A stretch of DNA of 47,625 nt. Origin: Candidatus Cybelea tumulisoli (GTDB taxonomy: Bacteria > Vulcanimicrobiota > Vulcanimicrobiia > Vulcanimicrobiales > Vulcanimicrobiaceae). The notes beneath the pieces were generated by a model. It did not search any database. It saw only the letters and a program-made list of their open reading frames with translations, and had not been told where the DNA came from. Location of the stretch: NCBI GenBank assembly GCA_003167155.1, contig PMTY01000172.1:36536-84160 (forward strand), read 5' to 3'. Shown here in pieces: positions 6,617 through 14,264 of this stretch (positions are counted from its first letter, which is position 1; the number at the start of each line of letters is the position of its first letter). The position numbers and the translations under genes are program-made.

Positions 6617-8904
6617 TGCGCTTGATAGGTTTCGGGAACGGGGGCAACGGTAAAAAAGCTCGCCAAATCGGAGGCGAGCAGATCGTTGAGCGTCAGAGGC
6701 GGCAATCCGAAGATCTCCTCTTCGGTCTTTACGATGCTGGCGACGCTAAGATTCTGATCGCCGACGTATCCGCGCCGGGCCAGCGGCGACACGACCAAGG
6801 CATAGCTGCGCAGCCCGTCGAGGTGATCGTTGGGCGATTCGACGCCCTCGGGCACGACGAAGATCGCCGTCGAGCTCCAGTGCGGCGTGTGTGAGATAAA
6901 ATCGACGATTTCACCCAGCGCGGCGTCGGCATCGCTCACGCCGGTCGGCCCGTCCTCCGTCGGAATCAAGACGTAGGTAAAGCTCGGCACCCGATCGCTC
7001 GCAACCAACTGCTGCATGTCTCGCACGAACTCGTCGGCCCGAGCCTTATCGGCGACTTTCGGATTGTAGCCCGCGTAATCGAGGTCCACGTTGCCCGAGA
7101 GCGCGGCAAGCGCGGGAACGTCGAGATGATAGAGGGATCCATCGTATCCGGAAAGGCGCAACAGGCCTCCGTAGTCGCGGTAGGTAAGGCCGGCCCGCGC
7201 AAAGGCATTGAAGAGATAGCCGCCGCGACCATAATCCTCCGGATCGTCACCGTGGTCGTTGCGCGGAGCGCGAGCGGCGCCGGCCGCATCCACGAGCTGC
7301 TGGTAGAGCGTTGGTTCGGAGGCCGTTGCGAGCTGCTTGGCAATGTTGAGATCGGTGTCGGCTGCGTAAAAGTTGTCGGCCAGCGCGTAGCTGCGCGCGA
7401 GCGCGTGCAGATTTGGGGTCGAACTCTGCGGATACAGATTCAACGCGGCGTCGCCGTTGCCGTGCGGCTTGCCCGAATCGTCATTCAGGTCGCCGAGCAT
7501 GGCGTCGTAGCCATGCGTGCCAACGGCGATGTACACGACGTGATCGATGACGACGCTACGCTTGTTCGAGCGCAGGGGCGGAATCACGGCGTCGAACTTT
7601 GCGAGTCCGGGCGTCCGATTGTAGCGCAGCGCAGCCAGCGTCGCCTTGACCAGCGACGTGTGCTTGAGGTCCACGCGTTGCAGGATCGCTTGACTGCCGG
7701 CGCTTTTGGCATTGGCCACGTACAAATAGCGGCCATTGGCGGAGAGTGCGATTGCCGTCGGATACCACGCGGTCGGAATCAGCCCGAAACGATAGCGCGT
7801 GGTACGCCGCGAGTCGAGCACCGCCACGGCGTTGAGTCCGGCCAACGCAACGTAGAGCCGCTTGCCATCGGGACTAAGTGCTTCGGCGCTCGGCGCGGCG
7901 CCGTACGGCGCGCCGGGATACAGCCGCAGGTCGAGTCCGCGCACCACCCGGGGCGCTCCGGCGAGACTGACGACCGCCACGCGATCCACGTTGGAGAGCG
8001 CCACGTACGCCAGCTTGCCATCCTTACTGAGCACCATCGCGCCCGGCGCGGCTCCGCCGACGACTTGCGTGCCATTGGGCGCCGGGTCCAGCGGAACCGT
8101 CACAGGATCGACGCTCGCACTCCCGGGAGAGAACTGGAAGACCGAGAGCGCCGACGATTTACTCGGATCGAAGACGGGTGCGGCAAAGTTTGGCTGTCGT
8201 GCCGGCTGCGCGAGCACTGCGTACGTCGAGAGGCCGCTCCCGCTTGCCAGCAGCTTGTCGCGCGCGGCGGCAAGGTAGAGCGGAAAATCGCCAGCGGGAA
8301 TCGTTTGCGTGACGGTTCGGCTCGAGAGATCGACTTCAAGTACCGCGTTGCCGAGATTATCGGCGACGTACGCGGTTCGACCGTCGGGCGACAGGGCAAT
8401 CTGCGCGGGAAATGCGTGGCCCGGATGTTGCGACGGAAGCGTTATCGCCGCTTGCGCGACGAGCGTGCCGCTAGGATCGAGGTTGAAGACGTCGAGCGCG
8501 CCAGCCGCCGCGTCCGAGGCGAGCACGATCGTTTGCGCCGGGTCCCGCGGGTCACGCGTTGCCGCGACCCCCATGAAGAACGATGCCGACGGATTCGGAT
8601 AGAGGCTCGCTAGCTTCATCGTCCCCACGTTCACGACGCCGAGCGACGAGGTTCCCGACAGAATGGCGTACCGGCCGTCCGGCGAAAGCGCCATACCCAA
8701 TGCGCCGCTGCCGACTAGGAGGCTCGTGCCCGCCGGTGCGGCGATTCTTCCGTCAGGAAGAACGGCATCGGCGGGGTCTATCCGGTCGGCTCCGGCTGGA
8801 CGGATGCCTGCGGGTGCGGAGTACATGATGAGAGGAGCCGGTCGACTCCCCGCACCCAATAAGGCGGCGGCCAATAACGCCGCTGCAATTTGTCGAAACG
8901 ACAC
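6613..8904 (-). CDS. YncE-like beta-propeller fused to phosphatase-fold domain (likely inactive)
   Basis: The 763-residue protein has a signal peptide (about residues 1-20). A YVTN/YncE propeller follows (about 60-420), with repeated 'LSPDGRYAYVA'-type strands. The C-terminal domain (about 455-755) resembles the phosphoesterase of 'bifunctional YncE/alkaline phosphatase family' proteins: 'IDHVVYIAVG', 'TPNLHALARSYALADNFY', 'DADAALGEIVDFISHTPHW', 'LRSYALVVSPLARRGYV'. The usual ENRTYD nucleophile block reads GTHGYD, SADGH reads DTDLNI, and EDDAQ reads PEGVE; only the later DH is kept. The phosphatase is therefore predicted dead. GTG start with no clear Shine-Dalgarno. It is first in a seven-gene minus-strand series. 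Confidence 0.85.
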   Translation of the reverse strand: MSFRQIAAALLAAALLGAGSRPAPLIMYSAPAGIRPAGADRIDPADAVLPDGRIAAPAGTSLLVGSGALGMALSPDGRYAILSGTSSLGVVNVGTMKLASLYPNPSASFFMGVAATRDPRDPAQTIVLASDAAAGALDVFNLDPSGTLVAQAAITLPSQHPGHAFPAQIALSPDGRTAYVADNLGNAVLEVDLSSRTVTQTIPAGDFPLYLAAARDKLLASGSGLSTYAVLAQPARQPNFAAPVFDPSKSSALSVFQFSPGSASVDPVTVPLDPAPNGTQVVGGAAPGAMVLSKDGKLAYVALSNVDRVAVVSLAGAPRVVRGLDLRLYPGAPYGAAPSAEALSPDGKRLYVALAGLNAVAVLDSRRTTRYRFGLIPTAWYPTAIALSANGRYLYVANAKSAGSQAILQRVDLKHTSLVKATLAALRYNRTPGLAKFDAVIPPLRSNKRSVVIDHVVYIAVGTHGYDAMLGDLNDDSGKPHGNGDAALNLYPQSSTPNLHALARSYALADNFYAADTDLNIAKQLATASEPTLYQQLVDAAGAARAPRNDHGDDPEDYGRGGYLFNAFARAGLTYRDYGGLLRLSGYDGSLYHLDVPALAALSGNVDLDYAGYNPKVADKARADEFVRDMQQLVASDRVPSFTYVLIPTEDGPTGVSDADAALGEIVDFISHTPHWSSTAIFVVPEGVESPNDHLDGLRSYALVVSPLARRGYVGDQNLSVASIVKTEEEIFGLPPLTLNDLLASDLASFFTVAPVPETYQAQ

Positions 8905-8910
8905 GGGAGG
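8905..8910 (+). promoter_or_regulatory. Shine-Dalgarno GGGAGG placing the PKS start at ATT 8916
   Basis: GGGAGG is followed by 5 bases (TTGCC) and an in-frame ATT. No ATG, GTG or TTG occurs in this frame between the upstream TGA at 8829 and the GTG at 8979. The spacing is ideal for ribosome binding. It touches the start codon of the divergent gene. Confidence 0.5.
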
Positions 8911-8915
8911 TTGCC

Positions 8916-9980
8916 ATTACCAGCGCGGGTCGCGTTGACCCTGCCGTCTTAGCGGTAGCTACGGCCGTTCCGCCCTTTGTGCTCGGCCAAGCCGAGGTGG
9001 TCCGGCGCATCGATTTGGCGCTCGGCCCACGCTCGCGGGAAATCGTCCGGCTGCTTCCAATGTTCGGCAACACGGGCATCGAGCGCCGCTACTCCTGCGT
9101 CCCGATCGAGTGGTACGAGGAAGCCCACGACTGGCCCGACCGCAATGCGGTCTATCTCGATTCGGCCGTCGCCCTCCTCGAGAAGGCGACGATCGAGGCC
9201 CTCGAGCGCGCGGGTCGCCGAGCCGACGAAATTGAGGCCATCGTCGTCGTCTCCACGACCGGAGTCGCGACCCCCAGCCTGGACGCGCTCCTAATGGAGC
9301 GCATGGGATTACGCCGAACCGTCCGCCGCTTGCCGATCTTCGGGCTTGGCTGCGCCGGCGGCGTGATCGGGCTGGAGCGCGCCGCCACGATGGCCCGCGC
9401 GAAACCTGACGCTCTGGTGCTCTTCCTGGTCGTAGAGCTCTGCGCGCTCTGCTTTCGCCGTGACGACTTCTCCAAAAGCAACATCGTGGCGACCGCCCTC
9501 TTCGGCGACGGAGCCGCGGCCGCGCTGCTCTCCTGCGAAGGCCAGGGCCCGCTAGTCCTAGGCGGGGGTGAGTTCACGTGGCCGGAGTCGCTCGACGTGA
9601 TGGGCTGGGAGGTCACGGGTGACGGGCTCAAGGCCATCTTTTCACGCGATATTCCGGACCTGGTAACGACGAGACTGCACGATGTAACGGCCGGCTTTCT
9701 TTCCGAGCACGGTCTCACATTACGCGACATCGATCGCTTCGTCTGCCATCCCGGTGGCGCGAAGGTGCTCGACGCTCTGGCCGTCGCATTTGAAATCCAA
9801 CCGCAACGGTTGAGCGAGTCGCGCGAAGTCTTGCGCGATTACGGCAACATGTCGGCAGCCACCGTGATGTTCGTACTCGAACGCACGCTTGCATCGCCCA
9901 CGCCGTGGAAACGCGCACTGCTCAGCGCCCTAGGCCCCGGCTTCACCGCCGGCTTCACCCTGCTCGAATTGTCATCCTGA
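8916..9980 (+). CDS. Type III polyketide synthase
   Basis: This chalcone-synthase-family enzyme condenses malonyl-CoA units on an acyl-CoA starter to make alkylpyrones or alkylresorcinols. The catalytic triad is visible: Cys146 in GLGCAGG, His278 in VCHPGG and Asn311 in GNMSAATV. The first canonical start is a GTG at 8979, but that would cut off the conserved N-terminal strand 'VLAVATAVPPFVL'. Reading back in frame leads to an ATT at 8916 with GGGAGG 5 bases upstream, giving 354 residues, the normal family length. The gene diverges from the propeller/phosphatase gene by only 11 bases. It is followed by an ICMT-family gene, as in Bacillus bpsA-bpsB, so the product may be O-methylated. Confidence 0.9.
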   Translation: MTSAGRVDPAVLAVATAVPPFVLGQAEVVRRIDLALGPRSREIVRLLPMFGNTGIERRYSCVPIEWYEEAHDWPDRNAVYLDSAVALLEKATIEALERAGRRADEIEAIVVVSTTGVATPSLDALLMERMGLRRTVRRLPIFGLGCAGGVIGLERAATMARAKPDALVLFLVVELCALCFRRDDFSKSNIVATALFGDGAAAALLSCEGQGPLVLGGGEFTWPESLDVMGWEVTGDGLKAIFSRDIPDLVTTRLHDVTAGFLSEHGLTLRDIDRFVCHPGGAKVLDALAVAFEIQPQRLSESREVLRDYGNMSAATVMFVLERTLASPTPWKRALLSALGPGFTAGFTLLELSS

Positions 9981-9997
9981 GCGCAGTCGAAGGATGA
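9972..9997. repeat. REP-like palindrome bridging PKS stop and ICMT start
   Basis: Perfect 7-base arms TCATCCT (9972-9978) and AGGATGA (9991-9997) flank a 12-base loop GAGCGCAGTCGA. The TGA stop of the PKS lies at the foot of the left arm and the ATG of the next gene lies in the right arm. From memory, very similar 'TCATCCTGAGCG...AGGATGA' sequences are dispersed in many unrelated bacterial genomes. No second copy was noticed here. Confidence 0.6.
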
Positions 9998-10497
9998 GCG
10001 TCCTTTACGTCGCCCTCACACTCGTACTGCTACAACGCATCGCCGAGTTAATCTACTCCGCGCGCAACACGCGCCGGCTTCTGCAACGCGGCGGCATCGA
10101 AATCGGTGCCGTGCAATACCCGTTCTTCGTCGTGCTTCACGCCGCGTGGCTGGCGAGCATGGCCATTTTCATCCCGCCTGCGACGCCGCCGAACTGGTCG
10201 CTGCTGGGGCTGTACGTGCTGGTGCAGCCGCTGCGGATTTGGAGCATCGCAAGCCTCGGACCGTATTGGACGACGCGCATCATAACCGTTCCTGGAGAGC
10301 CGCTCGTCCGGCGCGGACCGTATCGCTTCTTCCGCCATCCGAACTACATCGTCGTCTGCACCGAGATCGGCGTCCTGCCGCTCGCGTTCGGTGCCGTCGA
10401 AATCGCGCTCGTCTTCTCGATCCTCAACGCGGCGCTGCTTTCGTGGCGCATTCGCGTCGAAGAACGCGCATTGCTTGGCCGCAAAGCGGATGACTAG
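9994..10497 (+). CDS. Isoprenylcysteine carboxyl methyltransferase (ICMT) family membrane protein
   Basis: The 167-residue protein has about four membrane helices and the ICMT/phospholipid-methyltransferase motif 'GPYRFFRHPNYIVVCTEI' followed by a C-terminal 'RIRVEERALL'. In Bacillus the equivalent BpsB, next to type III PKS BpsA, methylates alkylpyrones. The same job is likely here, by family and context. Its ATG lies in the right arm of the palindrome that also ends the PKS gene, 13 bases after the PKS stop. The purine-rich GAAGG abuts the ATG and is too close to be a normal Shine-Dalgarno, so coupled translation is probable. Confidence 0.85.
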   Translation: MSVLYVALTLVLLQRIAELIYSARNTRRLLQRGGIEIGAVQYPFFVVLHAAWLASMAIFIPPATPPNWSLLGLYVLVQPLRIWSIASLGPYWTTRIITVPGEPLVRRGPYRFFRHPNYIVVCTEIGVLPLAFGAVEIALVFSILNAALLSWRIRVEERALLGRKADD

Positions 10498-10521
10498 ACC
10501 CGTGGCGCCGAAGTTTTATTT

Positions 10522-11286
10522 ATGGATGCGCTAACCGACCACGCACGCAAGAATCTCGAGCACTGGGACCGGCAAAGCGACGACTATGAGGCGCGTCATT
10601 CGGAGCAACTAACGCAAAATCCGATGGCTTGGGGCTGTTGGTCGGTTCCGGAGTCGCAGCTCCAAGTGCTTGGGGACGTCGGCGGAAAAGATGTACTCGA
10701 ACTCGGCTGCGGGGCAGCGCGCTGGGCCATCGCGCTCGCGAAGCGCGGCGCGCGAGTCGTCGGACTCGATATTTCAGCGCGCCAGCTCGAGCACGCGCGA
10801 CGAAATATGCGCGATGCCTGCGTTGATTTTCCGCTCGTTCATGCCAGTGCGGAAGCGGTTCCGTTGGCGGATGCCTCGTTCGACATCATCTTCTGCGACC
10901 ACGGTGCCATGACTTACTGTGACCCGTATTGCACGGTGCCCGAAGCGGGGCGGCTGTTACGCCGGGGCGGCCTGCTGGCCTTTTCCGCAGCAACACCGAT
11001 CCTGAATCTCTGCTGGAACGAATCGGAAGACCACGTTGACGACCACCTCCATGCGAACTACTTCGATCAGCGACGTTCTGAGGATGCCTCAAGTGTCAAC
11101 TTCTCGTTACCTTATGGCGAGTGGATCGCGCTATTTCGCCGCAATGGCTTTACCATCGAGGACTTGATCGAGCTCCGCCCGCCGCACGATGCCCAAACAA
11201 GCTATACGGATTATGCGCCGATTGCGTGGGCACGTGCGTGGCCGGCGGAGCAGATATGGCGCGTCAAGAAACTGCGCGATTCTTAG
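10522..11286 (+). CDS. Class I SAM-dependent methyltransferase
   Basis: The 254-residue cytoplasmic protein has the Rossmann methyltransferase motifs: motif I 'DVLELGCGAARWAIALA', post-I acidic residue in 'VVGLDIS', motif II region 'ASFDIIFCDHGAM' and motif III 'RLLRRGGLLAFS'. It starts 24 bases after the ICMT-family gene on the same strand, so it probably belongs to the PKS operon and may modify the polyketide. An N-terminal aromatic/acidic extension ('HWDRQSDDYEARH') is typical of UbiE/Methyltransf_11 enzymes. Substrate is not predictable. Its end overlaps the convergent secreted-protein gene by 4 bases. Confidence 0.85.
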   Translation: MDALTDHARKNLEHWDRQSDDYEARHSEQLTQNPMAWGCWSVPESQLQVLGDVGGKDVLELGCGAARWAIALAKRGARVVGLDISARQLEHARRNMRDACVDFPLVHASAEAVPLADASFDIIFCDHGAMTYCDPYCTVPEAGRLLRRGGLLAFSAATPILNLCWNESEDHVDDHLHANYFDQRRSEDASSVNFSLPYGEWIALFRRNGFTIEDLIELRPPHDAQTSYTDYAPIAWARAWPAEQIWRVKKLRDS

Positions 11287-11735
11287 CAGCCGCCCTTCAT
11301 GCCGAACGCTAACGCACCCGAGTCAAAATCTGCCCCGCCATAGACATCTTCGAAGACGCCCGGACCGATGTTGTCGGGGTTGGCCGATCCGATGAACACC
11401 AATCCGGCGTTCTGGCCGTATCCCTGTACTGGGATAGTCGCCACGAGGGTGTGGTTAATGACTAGGAATGAGCCGTTAGAGAGTTTTTGGCTGCCGGTGT
11501 CAAGCGACGCCGAGCCGGCATTCCGGCCATTTTCGGTCAGCGTCAGGCAGGACGTACCGTTGCTGTGTTGTGAGTGGGTCACGGTCACCGGCCAGCTGCC
11601 ACTGTAACTGTGCGATTCTGGGACAACCATATACATGGTGTTGCCGTTGATACCGTGAGCCATGGCGGAACCGCCCGAGACAACCATCGCGATGGTTGCA
11701 ACGGTGGCGATTAGAGTCCGTTTCGAAAAATGCAT
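11283..11735 (-). CDS. Secreted protein of unknown function
   Basis: The 150-residue protein has a clear signal peptide with an AMA-H cleavage site (about residues 1-26). The mature part is rich in Gly, Ser and Asn and predicted to be beta-rich. It has a Cys in SCLTLTENGR and a C-terminal GGC, which could form a disulfide. A good Shine-Dalgarno AAGGAGA lies 7 bases upstream of the ATG. It is divergent from the GloVer lipoprotein at 11862 (126-base gap) and convergent with the methyltransferase. No family is recognised. Confidence 0.7.
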   Translation of the reverse strand: MHFSKRTLIATVATIAMVVSGGSAMAHGINGNTMYMVVPESHSYSGSWPVTVTHSQHSNGTSCLTLTENGRNAGSASLDTGSQKLSNGSFLVINHTLVATIPVQGYGQNAGLVFIGSANPDNIGPGVFEDVYGGADFDSGALAFGMKGGC

Positions 11736-11861
11736 GGGCGTTTCTCCTTGTGGGGTCTGAGTGGAACAATGTCGCAGAGTCTAAGCTAGGTTGATGAAAA
11801 AAGCCTGAAGAATATCTTTCAGTCGCTGATCCGTTCGCGGAAGCGAGATGGGGTAAGGCAC

Positions 11862-13178
11862 ATGAAGGGATTTGATTTCGGTCGGCATGCGTTAAGCAGT
11901 TGTATGGCTGCAGCCATGCTCGCGAGCTGCGGTCTCCAGGACGAAACGCAGCCGCCGATCGGAGCTCCGCGGACGATGCCGCGGAGTGCCTCGCACCCTC
12001 CCCGGCTAACCGTTCTGTACGCGTTCCGGGGCGGTCACGATGGTGCCGGACCCGGGGGAGCTCTCGTCATGGATGCGAGCGGGGCGATCTACGGCCTTGC
12101 GGGCGGAGGCGGTGTGACAGCGTGCTACCACGGGTGCGGCACCGTGTTCAAGCTCACGCCATCCCGCTCAGCCTATAAAGAGAGAATTCTCTACAGATTT
12201 CTCGGTGGAAGTGACGGCGAATCCCCCGACGGGGGGCTGATTATGGATGCCGGGGGTGCGCTGTATGGAACGACGGTCGGCGGGAGTTCCGGGTGTCCGC
12301 CGAGTTGCGGTACCGTTTACTCGCTAGCGCCCACCAAGGCGGGATGGGTTCACGACGTCCTTTACCGGTTCAAGGGCGGCTCCGATGGTTACGGCACGTA
12401 TGGCGGTTTAACCATTGACTCGAGCGGCGCGCTCTATGGCACGACCGCTGAGGGCGGCGCACACGGTGCTGGGACGGCGTATAAACTGACGCCGACGAAA
12501 TCGGGTTACGAAAAGTCCACGCTATTCAGCTTCCCAAGGAGCCACGACGCGGAACCCGTGGCGAGTCTGCTCCTCGGCAAGCGCGGAGCCCTCTACGGCA
12601 CGGCGCTTTTTAGCAGCGTCTTCGCGTTGACGCCCAAGTCGTCGCATTATGTCGCGCGAATTCTCCACGAATTGAGCGGGTCTCCCGACGGCTCTTTACC
12701 GTACGCTAACGTCATTCCCGGCCCCGACGGAGCGCTCTACGGTACGACGTACGAAGGCGGCACGTCGCACTGCAAGTACCACACTGGATGCGGAACCGCG
12801 TTTAAACTCAGCCCCGCGAAGTCCGGCTACAGCGAGACGGTCTTTAGCTTTGCGAACGACGACGGTGCCTATCCGCTCACGGCTCTGCTACTCGCTAAGG
12901 GCGGCGCGCTGTACGGTACAACGACCGGCGGTGGTAACAAGTGCCCCGGCCGCGAACCGACCTATGGATGCGGCCTGGCTTTTAAGCTCGAACCCGCAGG
13001 CTCGGGCTTCAAGGAAACGGTGCTCTACAAATTCACGGGCCGAGCCGACGGAGCGGACCCGTCGTCACCTCTGATTGCCGACGCGAGCGGCGCGCTGTAC
13101 GGCGCGGCTGGAACCGGAGGTCCAAGCCTCCGGAGGTGTCAGGGCGGTTGCGGGATCATCTTTAGCCTGGAGCCATAG
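11862..13178 (+). CDS. GloVer-type tandem-repeat lipoprotein with PPIGAP motif
   Basis: The 438-residue protein has a signal peptide with lipobox LASC (Cys23), followed by 'QPPIGAPRTMP' (residues 30-40). About seven repeats follow, of the pattern VLYRFxGGSDG...GLxxDxxGALYGTTxxGG...GTxxKLTP, the GloVer family. The middle repeats (about residues 210-270) are shorter and degenerate. Seven repeats suggest a seven-bladed propeller (inference). It is a distant paralogue of the 1928-3175 gene on the other strand. The sequence after its stop contains the remains of a further repeat in another frame. Function is unknown; it is expected to face the periplasm or cell surface. Confidence 0.85.
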   Translation: MKGFDFGRHALSSCMAAAMLASCGLQDETQPPIGAPRTMPRSASHPPRLTVLYAFRGGHDGAGPGGALVMDASGAIYGLAGGGGVTACYHGCGTVFKLTPSRSAYKERILYRFLGGSDGESPDGGLIMDAGGALYGTTVGGSSGCPPSCGTVYSLAPTKAGWVHDVLYRFKGGSDGYGTYGGLTIDSSGALYGTTAEGGAHGAGTAYKLTPTKSGYEKSTLFSFPRSHDAEPVASLLLGKRGALYGTALFSSVFALTPKSSHYVARILHELSGSPDGSLPYANVIPGPDGALYGTTYEGGTSHCKYHTGCGTAFKLSPAKSGYSETVFSFANDDGAYPLTALLLAKGGALYGTTTGGGNKCPGREPTYGCGLAFKLEPAGSGFKETVLYKFTGRADGADPSSPLIADASGALYGAAGTGGPSLRRCQGGCGIIFSLEP

Positions 13179-13210
13179 CGTAGCGGTGCTCGCGCGCGCT
13201 CCGTTTCAAA

Positions 13211-13270
13211 GGCGGTACGACGAGCTGCGGCGGCGACGGTTACGGAACCGTATTTACGAGCAAGCCGTAG
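13211..13270 (+). pseudogene. Fossil of a GloVer repeat
   Basis: In the frame starting at 13211 the sequence reads GGTTSCGGDGYGTVFTSKP then TAG. This matches the end of a GloVer repeat (GGTxxCGxxGCGTVFKLTP). It is in a different frame from the intact gene that ends 33 bases earlier, and has no start of its own. It looks like a decayed extra repeat or the tail of a deleted paralogue. Confidence 0.6.
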
Positions 13271-13280
13271 ATGAAGGGCG

Positions 13281-14258
13281 ATGACGAACATGAAGAGCTG
13301 TCACGTGAGCATTTCAGGCTTTAGCCTTTATACGTTAAGCTTCTGCCCAGCCGTTGCGTCGCTCGCAGCGTGTGGCACCGTTCCGCCGCCGATCGGCGCG
13401 CCGGGCGCAATGCGGCAACCCTCTGCAATCGCAACGAACACCGCTCGTGGCAAGTCGTGGATGCTGCCTGAAGCAAAGAGCCACGACTTGTTGTATATTT
13501 CCGATCCGGGGAGCTCGTCCATCGATGTTTTTACCTATCCGGCGCTCAATTTAGTCGGTACGATCGGTATCGAGGACCCGGAAGGCTTGTGCGTTGACAA
13601 GACAGGCGATGTGTTCGCCACCAGCAATGAAGGCTCCGATATCTTGGAATATGCGCACGGTGGCACCAGCCCGATCGCAAACCTCATTGACGAAAATGAG
13701 AGCCCTCGGGGATGCGCAATAAGCCCGAGAACTGGGGACCTCGCCGTCACAAATCTCGATACGTACTACAGCACCGTCGTCGTTTACCGTAAAGCTCGGG
13801 GGAGCCCGCAAGCATACTCGATTCCCAGTATGGGCGCCAGTTTCTGTGGATACGATACGGACGGCAACCTTTTTGTCGACGGCGGGCACAACGGCCAGTC
13901 CCTTCTTGCGGAACTCCCCTTTCGAAGCGAGACGTTCAAGATGATCCAGCTGGAAAGAGCCATCGGAGCATTCGGCGGCGTCCAGTGGGATGGTAGACAC
14001 TTGGCGGTTGGAACGTTTGTGTCCGTCTACCAGATTGACGTTTCGGGCTCAAGTGGGCGAGTTGTTGGTGTTACGCCGCTAAGCGGATCGAAAGGCATCT
14101 TTCAGTTTTGGATTCAGGGAATGACGCTGATTGGGCCCGACCTGTATGCTGATGACGTTGGATTCTGGAACTACCCTTTGGGGGGTGAGAGCACCAAAAC
14201 GATTCCTTACCTCTTTTCAACTCCGTTCGGCTCCACCGTCAGCCTCGCGCGGAAATAA
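13281..14258 (+). CDS. NHL-like propeller lipoprotein with PPIGAP motif
   Basis: The 325-residue protein has a signal peptide and lipobox LAAC (Cys31). Directly after comes 'TVPPPIGAPGAM', the same motif as in the preceding lipoprotein. The rest shows weak propeller repeats ('LLYISDPGSSSIDVFTYP', 'PEGLCVDKTGDVFATSNEG', 'GDLAVTNLDTYYSTVVVYR'), similar to NHL/SMP-30-type blades. ATG at 13281 (or 13290) follows GAAGGGCG. It is about 100 bases downstream of the GloVer lipoprotein on the same strand. Function is unknown; a ligand-binding surface protein is plausible. Confidence 0.75.
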   Translation: MTNMKSCHVSISGFSLYTLSFCPAVASLAACGTVPPPIGAPGAMRQPSAIATNTARGKSWMLPEAKSHDLLYISDPGSSSIDVFTYPALNLVGTIGIEDPEGLCVDKTGDVFATSNEGSDILEYAHGGTSPIANLIDENESPRGCAISPRTGDLAVTNLDTYYSTVVVYRKARGSPQAYSIPSMGASFCGYDTDGNLFVDGGHNGQSLLAELPFRSETFKMIQLERAIGAFGGVQWDGRHLAVGTFVSVYQIDVSGSSGRVVGVTPLSGSKGIFQFWIQGMTLIGPDLYADDVGFWNYPLGGESTKTIPYLFSTPFGSTVSLARK

Positions 14259-14264
14259 ATCCGA

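Noticed and set aside
13075-13284. Plus-strand frame after the GloVer gene
   Set aside because: Its composition is that of a shadow frame; the fossil repeat is in a different frame.
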